26,181 bases of DNA from assembly GCA_034436375.1 (NCBI GenBank), contig DAOTVS010000159.1:1-26181 (forward strand). Direction: 5' to 3'. A model generated the notes under the pieces. The model saw only the letters and a list, made by a program, of their open reading frames with translations. It searched no databases and had not been told where the DNA came from. Shown here in pieces: positions 1-6,848 of this stretch. This stretch comes from DAOTVS01 sp034436375 (lineage in GTDB: Bacteria; Chloroflexota; Anaerolineae; SpSt-313). Within the stretch, counting starts at the first letter, position 1, and each line of letters begins with the position of its first letter. Both the position numbers and the translations under genes were made by a program.

Positions 1-126
1 GCGCTTGCGGCCCGCTTCCGCTTGTAACGGGGCCAGCAAGTAACCCCCAAGCTCACTGAGCCATAACCCTTCGTTGCGATGACGATGGATGAGTATCACC
101 TTGACCAAGCGTATGAACGTCTGCAC
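1..126 (-). CDS. Possible N-terminal fragment of a transposase-like protein (runs off the window)
   Basis: An open frame of 42 codons begins at a GTG at 124-126 and leaves the window at base 1 without a stop. The peptide starts VQTFIRLVKVILIHRHRNEG and continues with an LWLSELGGYLLAP-type stretch. That looks like real protein and reminds me of the first residues of some insertion-sequence transposases, but this is recall of a pattern and not a domain hit. Only a weak GGA lies upstream of the GTG. If it is a transposase, an IS end should lie between 126 and the chrB-like gene ending at 158; no clear terminal repeat can be confirmed because the other end is outside the window. Confidence 0.35.
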   Translation of the reverse strand, partial: MQTFIRLVKVILIHRHRNEGLWLSELGGYLLAPLQAEAGRKR

Positions 127-157
127 CTGTTAAATCCGGGATATATCATGACCTTTT

Positions 158-595
158 TTACCCGCGGGTCGCCTGTTGGCAGTAGGCGTAGAGAGCGTCG
201 TAGACGATCCACTCGGCGGTGTTGACCTCCAGGTCGTCCTTGAGGCCCAGGTGACGAAAGCCCTCTGCGACGGCCTGCAGCCCGGCCGATTCGGGCTGGT
301 GCCAGAGGCTGTTGTCGGTATCGGCGCCGTTGACGATGCGCGCCAGCAGAAGGAGGGCGGGGTCTTTGCCCAGGCCGTATTTCTTGACCAGGGCGTCAAA
401 GGTGCATTCCTGGCCGTGGTGACCCAGCTCGGCGCCGGGCACATCATAGGGGGTAGCGCCTAGCCGCGCGGCCTCACTCAGCACCCGGTCCCCCGGCACA
501 AAGATGAACTCGGCGGCCGGGTCGATAAAGTGCTTGATCAGCCACGGGCAGGCTACCCGGTCCACCTTGACCCGCTCGCGCGTGATCCATTTCAT
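158..595 (-). CDS. ChrB-domain chromate resistance protein
   Basis: A 145-residue protein that matches the C-terminal ChrB (Chrom_Resist) domain from start to end. It opens MKWITRERVKVDRVACPWLI, and the RVKVDRxACPWLIxxFIDPxAEF block is the family hallmark. Full ChrB regulators of chromate operons carry an extra N-terminal domain that is absent here, so this is the stand-alone form, whose biochemical role is poorly defined. The start ATG is preceded by GGAG at a normal distance. The gene lies 67 bases downstream of an MFS transporter on the same strand, separated by a double palindrome at 621-655, so the two are probably co-transcribed. No chrA chromate transporter is visible; the MFS protein may be the export partner (inference). 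Confidence 0.88.
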   Translation of the reverse strand: MKWITRERVKVDRVACPWLIKHFIDPAAEFIFVPGDRVLSEAARLGATPYDVPGAELGHHGQECTFDALVKKYGLGKDPALLLLARIVNGADTDNSLWHQPESAGLQAVAEGFRHLGLKDDLEVNTAEWIVYDALYAYCQQATRG

Positions 596-620
596 GGGGA
601 TGCTCCTTTCGCAGCGAGAG

Positions 621-655
621 TAGACTTCCGAAGTCTTTAAGACTTCGGAAGTCTA
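621..655. repeat. Nested double palindrome, copy A of a short repeat family
   Basis: A perfect 35-base inverted repeat with 17-base arms around a single central base. Each arm contains a 15-base unit that is itself palindromic (AGACTTCCGAAGTCT, then AGACTTCGGAAGTCT), with TTA between the units. It sits between the MFS stop and the ribosome binding site of the ChrB-domain gene. As RNA it would form one long or two short hairpins, so it could trim or attenuate the downstream message. Related copies are at 19715-19745 and 23033-23046. Confidence 0.85.
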
Positions 656-662
656 GTTTTCC

Positions 663-1847
663 CTATGCCGTCGGCGCGCTCTTGCGAGCGCCGGCCTGCC
701 GCAGGGCGACGGCGGCAAAGAGCACGACGCTGATCAAGACGAGCGCGCCGATGACGGCAAACCCGGCCTGGTAGCTGGCATAACCCAGAATGGCGCCGAG
801 GAGGATGGGCCCCAGGCTCTGGCCGACGTCCATGATGGTGCTCATAAAGCCCAGGGCAACGCCCCGTCCCTGCTCGGGAGCCAGGTCGGCGACATAGGCG
901 GATGTGGCGGCGGAGGCAATGGAGAGACCGGCGCCGAAGAGCACTGAGACTACCAGCAGCAGGACCAACGAACGGGTCTGGGTGAAGAGGGCCATGCTTG
1001 CGCCGGTGACGATCAGCCCGACGATGATGGGCATGGTGCGGCCGCGCTTGTCGCTCAGGATACCCATGAGTGGGCGAGCCAGGGTGCGCACGGTGACCTG
1101 CACGCCAAAGAGCAATCCCACTTCGGCCTCATTGATGCCCACGCTCAGGGCATAGAGAGGCAAGAAGGCCTCCATGGCGCCATAGGCCAGGAATTGAGCT
1201 GCCTCGGCCAGGCTGGTGACGAGGATGGCCGGGTTACGAAAGACGACCGAGAGGGGCGCCTTGGCCTCTTTGGGCCTGGCCTCGGCGCCAGCTGTCGCGG
1301 AGGGGTTGGGCAGGAGGAACATGCCGACCAGGGCCAGGAAACCGGCCGCTGCACAGGCGATGTAAACGTTCTGCCAGGCCGTGACGGTGAGGATTGTTCC
1401 CCCGATGATGGGCGCCAAGGCGCGGCCGATGAGGGTGGAGGAGTAATAATAGCCCATGCGCTCCCCGCGCCGGGTGGGCGCCAGATCGGCGACATAGGCC
1501 ATGGCCACGGGGCCAAATACCGCGGTCGCCAGGCCGTGGTACATGCGCACCAGGGCCAATTGCCATGAGGTGTGGATCAGGAAGTAGAGGAGCGGCGCGG
1601 TAAAGAAGACAAACCCCGAGGCGATCAGCACGGGGCGTCGCCCCCGCTGGTCGCTCAGCATACCTGCAGGCAGGCTGGTGAGAATGCCGGTGACGGTCGA
1701 CGCAGCGGCGATCAGGCCGATGGTGGCGGTGGTGGCGCCGATGCTCTGCGCTAAGATCGGCAGCACCGGATTCTTGGAGATAGTCGAGCTGAAGATTGCC
1801 AGCCCACCCACCAGGCAGAGAATGAGAAAGGCGGTGGTCCTTTTCAT
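663..1847 (-). CDS. MFS transporter, probable drug/solute efflux permease
   Basis: A 394-residue polytopic membrane protein of the major facilitator superfamily with about 12 hydrophobic segments. The two halves each carry the loop 2-3 type motif: GMLSDQRGRRP at residues 62-72 and MGILSDKRGR at 261-270. The linker around residues 180-198 is polar (ATAGAEARPKEAKAP), as expected for the central cytoplasmic loop. The reading frame is open further upstream, but the ATG at 1845-1847 has GGAGG seven bases before it and begins the first hydrophobic segment, so it is preferred. Proton-coupled export is the likely mechanism; the substrate cannot be read from the sequence. It is followed by the ChrB-domain gene and probably forms a two-gene unit with it. 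Confidence 0.9.
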   Translation of the reverse strand: MKRTTAFLILCLVGGLAIFSSTISKNPVLPILAQSIGATTATIGLIAAASTVTGILTSLPAGMLSDQRGRRPVLIASGFVFFTAPLLYFLIHTSWQLALVRMYHGLATAVFGPVAMAYVADLAPTRRGERMGYYYSSTLIGRALAPIIGGTILTVTAWQNVYIACAAAGFLALVGMFLLPNPSATAGAEARPKEAKAPLSVVFRNPAILVTSLAEAAQFLAYGAMEAFLPLYALSVGINEAEVGLLFGVQVTVRTLARPLMGILSDKRGRTMPIIVGLIVTGASMALFTQTRSLVLLLVVSVLFGAGLSIASAATSAYVADLAPEQGRGVALGFMSTIMDVGQSLGPILLGAILGYASYQAGFAVIGALVLISVVLFAAVALRQAGARKSAPTA

Positions 1848-1875
1848 GAGCAGCCTCCGGAGTGTGGTGGAGGAC

Positions 1876-1881
1876 AATATA
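1876..1881 (-). promoter_or_regulatory. Possible -10 element of the MFS gene
   Basis: TATATT on the minus strand lies 28 bases upstream of the MFS start codon. No convincing -35 hexamer is found 16-18 bases further upstream, so this is weak. Confidence 0.3.
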
Positions 1882-1913
1882 GCCCCAATCAGGCAAAAGG
1901 GGTAAAAACGCGA

Positions 1914-1989
1914 GGAACTGGGGGAGCTCCAGGTCCACAAGCTCCCTCAGCCCCTTCATTTCCCATGAGCCTGGAGCTCCCTCAGTTCC
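1914..1989 (-). terminator. Long inverted repeat at the gltX stop codon, possible terminator
   Basis: Two 20-base arms (1914-1933 and 1970-1989) are complementary with one mismatch. The arm read on the minus strand starts GGAACTGAGGGAGCTCC. The gltX stop codon (1982-1984) lies within the first-transcribed arm. After the second arm the minus strand reads TCGCGTTTTTACC, a short T tract, so the element may end gltX transcription before the MFS gene. The 36-base loop is longer than usual and holds another copy of AGCTCCCTCAG, which suggests a repeat element rather than a minimal terminator. Confidence 0.5.
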
Positions 1990-3475
1990 CAAGGCTTCCC
2001 GCCAGCATCTCGACGGCGCGCTGCAGGCGGGCGAGCACCTTGTCACGCCCGACAAGCTCCAGAGTGCCGAAGAGCGGCGGTGCGACGGTGCGGCCGGTGA
2101 CGGCCACGCGGATGGCGCCGAAGAGCTGGCCCACTTTGAGCCCCAGCGATGCGGCCAGCGGGCGCAGGGTACCCTCCAGGGTATCCGGGTCGAACGACGG
2201 CGCTTGCGCCAGGGCCTCTTGGGCGGTGTGCAGGGCGGCCAGGGTGCTCTCGGCGGTCATCCCTTTCTGCACCAGCAGCTGTGGGTCGTAGGCAGGAATC
2301 TCTGCGAAGGCAAAATCGACCAGACCCGGGACGTCGTTCAGGGTGGTGATGCGCTCTTGCACGAGCGCGACGACCTTGAGCGCCGTGTCGATGTCTACCA
2401 CGAACCCCGAACGGGCCAACACCGGGAGCAGGCGGCTCGCCAGCTCATCCGGTGAAAGCTGGCGCAAGTACATGCCATCCATCCAATTCAATTTGTCATA
2501 AGAGAAGACGGCCGGTGACTTGTTGATGTGTTCGATATCAAAGGTGGCGATAGCCTGCTCGCGCGTAAAGATCTCGGTCTGCTCGTCATAGCTCCAACCG
2601 ACAAGCGCCAGGAAGTTGAATAGCGCTTCGGGCAGGTAGCCGGCCTCTTTGAACTCGTGCACCATCACCAGGTAATCCTGGCCGCCGGGGCCGCGCTCTT
2701 TGCGCTTGGAGAGCTTGCCTTTACCCGTAGGGCTCAGGATCAGGGGGAGGTGTGCGAACCGGGGTGGCTCCCAGCCGAAGGCCTGGTAGAGCAGCACATG
2801 GCGCGGAGTGGAGGGGATCCACTCATCGCCGCGCATGACGTGGCTGATTTGCATCAGGTGGTCGTCGACGATATTGGCCAGGTGATAGGTGGGAAAGCCG
2901 TCGGATTTGAGTAGCACCAGGTCATCCAGTTGGCTGTTGTCGATGGTGATATCGCCCCGGATCATATCGTGGAAGGTCGTCTGCCCCTCAGTGGGCACGC
3001 GCAGCCGGATGACCGGGGTGATGCCCTGGGCCTCATAGTCGGCGATCTGCTTTTGGGTCAGCTGGCGGCAGGCGCGGTCGTAGCCGGGCGGAAGGCCGAG
3101 GCGGGCCTGCTCTTCGCGCAAGGCAGCCAGCCGCTCAGGGGTGCAGTAGCAACGGTATGCGGCGCCGCTGGCCAGCAGCTGGCGGGCATATTCCTGGTAG
3201 AGCGGCAGGCGCTCCGACTGGGTGTAGGGCCCCAACGGGCCGCCAACCTCGGGGCCTTCGTCCCAATCGAGGCCAAGCCAACGCAAGCCGGCCAGCAAAT
3301 CCTGCAATGCATCGGCCCGGTAGCGGGTGCGGTCGGTATCCTCGATACGCAGAATGAACTGGCCGCCCGTGTGCCTGGCGTAGAGCCAGTTGTAGAGAGC
3401 AGTGCGGGCGCCACCGATATGGAAATAGCCGGTGGGGCTCGGCGCGTAGCGTACGCGCACGTTGGGCTGTGCCAC
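1982..3475 (-). CDS. gltX: Glutamyl-tRNA synthetase
   Basis: A 497-residue class I aminoacyl-tRNA synthetase that charges tRNA-Glu (or tRNA-Gln in a non-discriminating form) with glutamate in the cytoplasm. The protein opens with VRVRYAPSPTGYFHIGGART; its HIGG (residues 19-22) is the HIGH-class ATP-binding motif. KLSKRK at about 254-259 is the KMSKS-class loop. A CxC at 109-111 and a further Cys at 136 resemble the zinc-binding insert of some GluRS. The C-terminal part is the helical anticodon-binding domain. The frame is open upstream, but the GTG at 3473-3475 is chosen because GGAGG precedes it by four bases and the family N-terminus begins right there. An extended -10 promoter lies about 43 bases upstream, so it is transcribed apart from rodA. 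Confidence 0.96.
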   Translation of the reverse strand: MAQPNVRVRYAPSPTGYFHIGGARTALYNWLYARHTGGQFILRIEDTDRTRYRADALQDLLAGLRWLGLDWDEGPEVGGPLGPYTQSERLPLYQEYARQLLASGAAYRCYCTPERLAALREEQARLGLPPGYDRACRQLTQKQIADYEAQGITPVIRLRVPTEGQTTFHDMIRGDITIDNSQLDDLVLLKSDGFPTYHLANIVDDHLMQISHVMRGDEWIPSTPRHVLLYQAFGWEPPRFAHLPLILSPTGKGKLSKRKERGPGGQDYLVMVHEFKEAGYLPEALFNFLALVGWSYDEQTEIFTREQAIATFDIEHINKSPAVFSYDKLNWMDGMYLRQLSPDELASRLLPVLARSGFVVDIDTALKVVALVQERITTLNDVPGLVDFAFAEIPAYDPQLLVQKGMTAESTLAALHTAQEALAQAPSFDPDTLEGTLRPLAASLGLKVGQLFGAIRVAVTGRTVAPPLFGTLELVGRDKVLARLQRAVEMLAGSLGN

Positions 3476-3517
3476 GAGTCCTCCTATACATAATGAAAGA
3501 TGCCTCTGAAGCGGCCT

Positions 3518-3523
3518 ATTATA
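3518..3523 (-). promoter_or_regulatory. Extended -10 promoter of gltX
   Basis: On the minus strand the sequence reads TGGTATAAT: a consensus TATAAT at 3518-3523 with the TGn extension. It would give a leader of roughly 35 bases before the GTG start. No good -35 hexamer is seen at 16-18 bases, which fits extended -10 promoters. Confidence 0.6.
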
Positions 3524-3591
3524 CCATAAGTGAAGGGATGTGGGGTAAGCCCCCAGTTCTTTTTCTGCGGCTGGCGCTATTGCGCATGAAT

Positions 3592-3640
3592 CCGCACGCC
3601 TTTGGCAGCCTGACGGGGCATGCACGGCGAGGGCGTGCGG
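3592..3640 (-). terminator. Inverted repeat downstream of rodA, possible operon terminator
   Basis: Nine-base perfect arms CCGCACGCC (3592-3600) and GGCGTGCGG (3632-3640) with a 31-base loop, lying 28 bases past the rodA stop codon in the direction of transcription. There is no T tract after the stem, so it is at best a weak or factor-dependent terminator for the mre-min-rodA operon. Confidence 0.3.
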
Positions 3641-3667
3641 ATTTCTGTGAAAAGCTGCTGGAGGGCG

Positions 3668-4780
3668 CTAGAGGGCATCGGGGGCGATCGGATGATGGGC
3701 CACGCTTTCGACGAGGCCCAGGCCCAGGAGGGTGGTGATTAGAGAACTGCCGCCATAACTGATAAGGGGCAGCGGCAGGCCGGTGACAGGCAACAGGCCG
3801 ACCTGGAAACCGATATTGATAAAGACCTGCACGAAGATCATCATAGCGACGCCGGCTGTGAGCAGACGGCCGAAGGAATCGCTGGCGCGCGCGCCGATAC
3901 GGATGATACGCAGAAGGAGTGACGCGAAGAGCGAGAGCAGGAGCAGAGCGCCGACAAGGCCCAGTTCCTCGGCCAGCACGGCAAAGATATAGTCCGTGTA
4001 GCGGACACGCAGGAAGTAGAGTTGGCTCTGGGTGCCCTGCCCCAGCCCTTTGCCCCATAGGCCGCCAGAGCCGACGCCGATCAGGGCCTGGATCACATTA
4101 TAGTCCTTGCCCAGGACATCAGTTTGGGGGTGCAGGAACATCAGGATACGGTCGCGCATGTGGGGCTGCATGATGCTCCACAGCAGGGGGGCGGCGACGA
4201 TGGCGACGATAATCAAGAGCAGAATGTGCACCGGCCGCACACCGGCCACAAAGAGCATGCCGAACCAGATGGCGGCCAGGACAACGGCCGTGCCCATATC
4301 GGGCTCCACATACACGGCGACCACGATGGGCGCCGCAAGAAGCAGCGAGACGAGCAAGCCGTCGCCGCGCTTGACCGCGGCTTCGTGCCCGGCCAGGTAA
4401 TCGGCCAGGACAATGATGAGGACAAGCTTGCTGAGCTCGGAGGGTTGCAGGCCAAAGCTCTGCAGGTCGAACCAGGAGTGGGCGCCGAAATTGGCTCGCC
4501 CCAGCAACCACACCGCAATCAGGAGCAGCAGCATGACCCCATAGAGGAACCAGCGCCAGGCGATCCAGGAACGGTAGTTGATCAGGGTAAGCGCAAACAG
4601 CAGGGGCAGGCCCACTGCAGCGAAAAGGGCTTGGCGCACCACCGGCAGCTCGAAGAACGTCATCACCGCCGCAGCATCGCGACCTGTGGCGCTGGAAATC
4701 ATCAGCAGGCCCAATCCGAGTAGAAGCAGCGTTAATAGGATCAGCAGCCAGTCAAAGTTGAACTGTCGCTGCGGATGCAT
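3668..4780 (-). CDS. rodA: RodA, SEDS-family peptidoglycan polymerase
   Basis: A 370-residue integral membrane protein with about ten hydrophobic segments. It belongs to the SEDS glycosyltransferases that polymerise lipid II into glycan strands during cell elongation, working with PBP2. Visible landmarks are LQPSEL at 111-116, EPDMGT at 159-164, TDYIFAVLAEELG around 262-274 (the Asp at 263 matches the catalytic Asp of the family), INIG at 321-324 and PLPLISYGGSS ending near 346. Its ATG shares one base with the TGA of minE (TGATG), so the two are translationally coupled. RodA rather than FtsW is chosen because the gene ends an operon that also holds mreBCD and the PBP2 gene mrdA. Confidence 0.95.
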   Translation of the reverse strand: MHPQRQFNFDWLLILLTLLLLGLGLLMISSATGRDAAAVMTFFELPVVRQALFAAVGLPLLFALTLINYRSWIAWRWFLYGVMLLLLIAVWLLGRANFGAHSWFDLQSFGLQPSELSKLVLIIVLADYLAGHEAAVKRGDGLLVSLLLAAPIVVAVYVEPDMGTAVVLAAIWFGMLFVAGVRPVHILLLIIVAIVAAPLLWSIMQPHMRDRILMFLHPQTDVLGKDYNVIQALIGVGSGGLWGKGLGQGTQSQLYFLRVRYTDYIFAVLAEELGLVGALLLLSLFASLLLRIIRIGARASDSFGRLLTAGVAMMIFVQVFINIGFQVGLLPVTGLPLPLISYGGSSLITTLLGLGLVESVAHHPIAPDAL

Positions 4781-5043
4781 CAGTAACGAGACCTCTTTCC
4801 CAGGATCGGTATGGTTGCCAATAGCCGGCTGTGCCCCTTGCTCTCGGAGATGGTGATTTCGATGCCCGAGCGGTCTATCTCAAGATGCTCGGAGATGACG
4901 GCGATCAGATCGGCCTTGAGGGCATCGAGCATGATCGGCGAGATATCGGTTCGGTCGTGGATCAGAACAAGGCGCAGCCGCTCTTTGGCGATATCTTTGC
5001 TGCCCACTGGCTCTCTCCCTAGGAGTTTATTGATGAAGCCCAT
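4780..5043 (-). CDS. minE: Cell division topological specificity factor MinE
   Basis: An 87-residue protein of normal MinE length. It begins MGFINKLLGR, an amphipathic membrane-targeting start, followed by the anti-MinCD segment (KDIAKERLRLVLIHDR, about residues 16-31) that contacts MinD and triggers its ATPase. The C-terminal half (about 33-87) is the dimerising topological-specificity domain. MinE drives the MinCD inhibitor off the cell centre so that FtsZ can assemble there. It lies directly after minD and overlaps the rodA start by one base. Confidence 0.95.
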   Translation of the reverse strand: MGFINKLLGREPVGSKDIAKERLRLVLIHDRTDISPIMLDALKADLIAVISEHLEIDRSGIEITISESKGHSRLLATIPILGKRSRY

Positions 5044-5088
5044 CGCGCCCCCCCTGCCCCCTTGGGCCTTGGAGAGTAGGCTGTCGGG

Positions 5089-5898
5089 TTAACGATCATC
5101 CGGGCGTGATCCCATCAGCCTGCGCAGGCGTCCCAAGAAGCCGCCTGGACTACCGAGGACCATGAAAGGAATGTCTTCACCTAAGAGGCGCTTGGCAATG
5201 TTGCGGTAGGCCTGAGCCGCAGGCACTCCGGTCTCGTGGGCGATCGGCATGCCCCTGTTCGTCGAGATAATGATATGCTCATCCTCCGGCACGATGCCCA
5301 GAAGGTCAATACCGAGGATCTCCAACACGTCGTTGACATCGAGCATGTCGCCGCGGCGCACCATATCTGGTTTGATACGGTTGATGATGAGGCGCGCCGG
5401 GCCCTTTTCACCCGCCTCGACCAGACCGATAATGCGATCGGCGTCGCGCACGGCCGAAACCTCGGGGGTGGTGACGATGGCGATCTCATCGGCGGGGGCG
5501 ACGGCATTCTGAAAGCCCTGCTCGATGCCAGCCGGTGAGTCGATCAGGATGAAATCGAAATCGGGCCGCAGTTGGTTGCAGATATCGACCATCTGATTGG
5601 GGCTGACGGCCGTCTTGTCTCGTGTCTGAGCGGCGGGCAGCAGGTAGAGCTCCGACAGTTTCTTATCGCGGATGAGAGCCTGACGGAGGCGACAGCGCCC
5701 CTCGACAATATCGACGAGATCATAGACCACGCGGTTCTCAAGGCCCATGACGACATCGAGGTTCCGCAGACCGATATCGGCATCGATGGCTGCGACCCGC
5801 TTGCCGAGAAGCGCCAATGAGACGGACAGGTTGGCGGTAGTGGTCGTCTTGCCGACGCCCCCTTTGCCCGAGGTGATGGTGATGACCTGTGCTGCCAT
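5089..5898 (-). CDS. minD: Septum site-determining ATPase MinD
   Basis: A 269-residue ParA/MinD-type P-loop ATPase that binds the membrane as an ATP dimer and recruits MinC. GKGGVGKT at residues 11-18 is the deviant Walker A motif, DADIGLRNLD lies at about 39-48, and DSPAGIE at 120-126 is the switch II region. The C-terminus (GFLGRLRRLMGSRP) is the basic amphipathic membrane-targeting helix. The ATG is preceded by AAGGAGT at a good distance. It lies between minC and minE in the usual order; the 143 bases before it contain no further gene that I can see. Confidence 0.97.
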   Translation of the reverse strand: MAAQVITITSGKGGVGKTTTTANLSVSLALLGKRVAAIDADIGLRNLDVVMGLENRVVYDLVDIVEGRCRLRQALIRDKKLSELYLLPAAQTRDKTAVSPNQMVDICNQLRPDFDFILIDSPAGIEQGFQNAVAPADEIAIVTTPEVSAVRDADRIIGLVEAGEKGPARLIINRIKPDMVRRGDMLDVNDVLEILGIDLLGIVPEDEHIIISTNRGMPIAHETGVPAAQAYRNIAKRLLGEDIPFMVLGSPGGFLGRLRRLMGSRPDDR

Positions 5899-6041
5899 GA
5901 AGTACTCCTTTGCTCCCTATCGCCGCACGATACTGCCCGGACTGTAACGCCCATGGAGGGCCAGGCTACGATGATTGACGCTGTTCCACAGAAATCCCGA
6001 CGAGCAGCGCATGATCGACCCGTCAGGATCTTCATGAAAAG

Positions 6042-6725
6042 CTACGGGTCACGGATGCCCCAAGGTTCAACGATAATGGCGCCGTTATGGACGTATGCCT
6101 TTTCCGGCGCTCGGGGCCTCATGGCTCGGCCTTCGGGCGCCCGTGTGATATGTGAGCCAATGCGCAATTGCGTTGGCGCCAGGTAGAGCGCGCAGACTAC
6201 AGCACTATCATCGCCCATTGCACCTGCGTGAATTATACCACGGACTTTGCCCCAGACAATGATATCCCCTCCCGCAATGACCTCTGCGCCGGCGTTGACG
6301 TCGCCAATGATGGCCACGTGGCCTTCGTGACGGGCAACCTGGCCCGAGCGCAGCGTCCGCCTTAACAGGATCCCTTCCACAAAGGGCAGCGATGGGGGAG
6401 CTTCTCTGGCATCGATGCGTGGCGGTTGCGGGACCACGAGCCCCAGGCCGATCTCGCGCGCGGCCACTTGTGTCTCGGCGTTGGTCGAAATCACCGATGC
6501 GAGCTGCATCTCATGCCCGGCCAGCAGATCCGCGGCCTGGGCCAGCTCATCAGCACTGGCGGCGCGCGCACCGATATCCATTAGAACGCGCGCACCTTTG
6601 AAGAACCCTTTTTGGGCATGTAGACGGCCGGCCAGGCCAGCCATCAGCTCAGGCCAATTGCCCTCGCCAAGGGTAAGGGCTACTCCATCTCGTGTGCCTT
6701 TGATGGTGATCTGGTCATCACTCAT
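6042..6725 (-). CDS. minC: Septum site-determining protein MinC
   Basis: A 227-residue FtsZ-assembly inhibitor. The N-terminal domain (about 1-95) starts MSDDQITIKGTRDGVALTL. The C-terminal beta-helix domain (about 110-215) carries the family signature VAIIGDVNAGAEVIAGGDII followed by VWGKVRGIIHAGAMGD, the surface that binds MinD. The frame is open 12 codons further upstream. I chose the ATG at 6723-6725 because the conserved domain begins there; GAGGGG lies about 13 bases upstream, slightly far, so an ATG five codons or so earlier remains possible. It is the first of the three min genes, 123 bases after mrdA in the same operon. Confidence 0.93.
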   Translation of the reverse strand: MSDDQITIKGTRDGVALTLGEGNWPELMAGLAGRLHAQKGFFKGARVLMDIGARAASADELAQAADLLAGHEMQLASVISTNAETQVAAREIGLGLVVPQPPRIDAREAPPSLPFVEGILLRRTLRSGQVARHEGHVAIIGDVNAGAEVIAGGDIIVWGKVRGIIHAGAMGDDSAVVCALYLAPTQLRIGSHITRAPEGRAMRPRAPEKAYVHNGAIIVEPWGIRDP

Positions 6726-6848
6726 GTATGAGATTATTCCCCTCATGCAGGCATGAACCACAGGGCGCCCAGTGCAACTGTCGAATGGGTGCAGTTCAAG
6801 GCTGAACTGGCTCCCCTATCAAACGGCGCCAACAGTCCCCTTTTGGAG

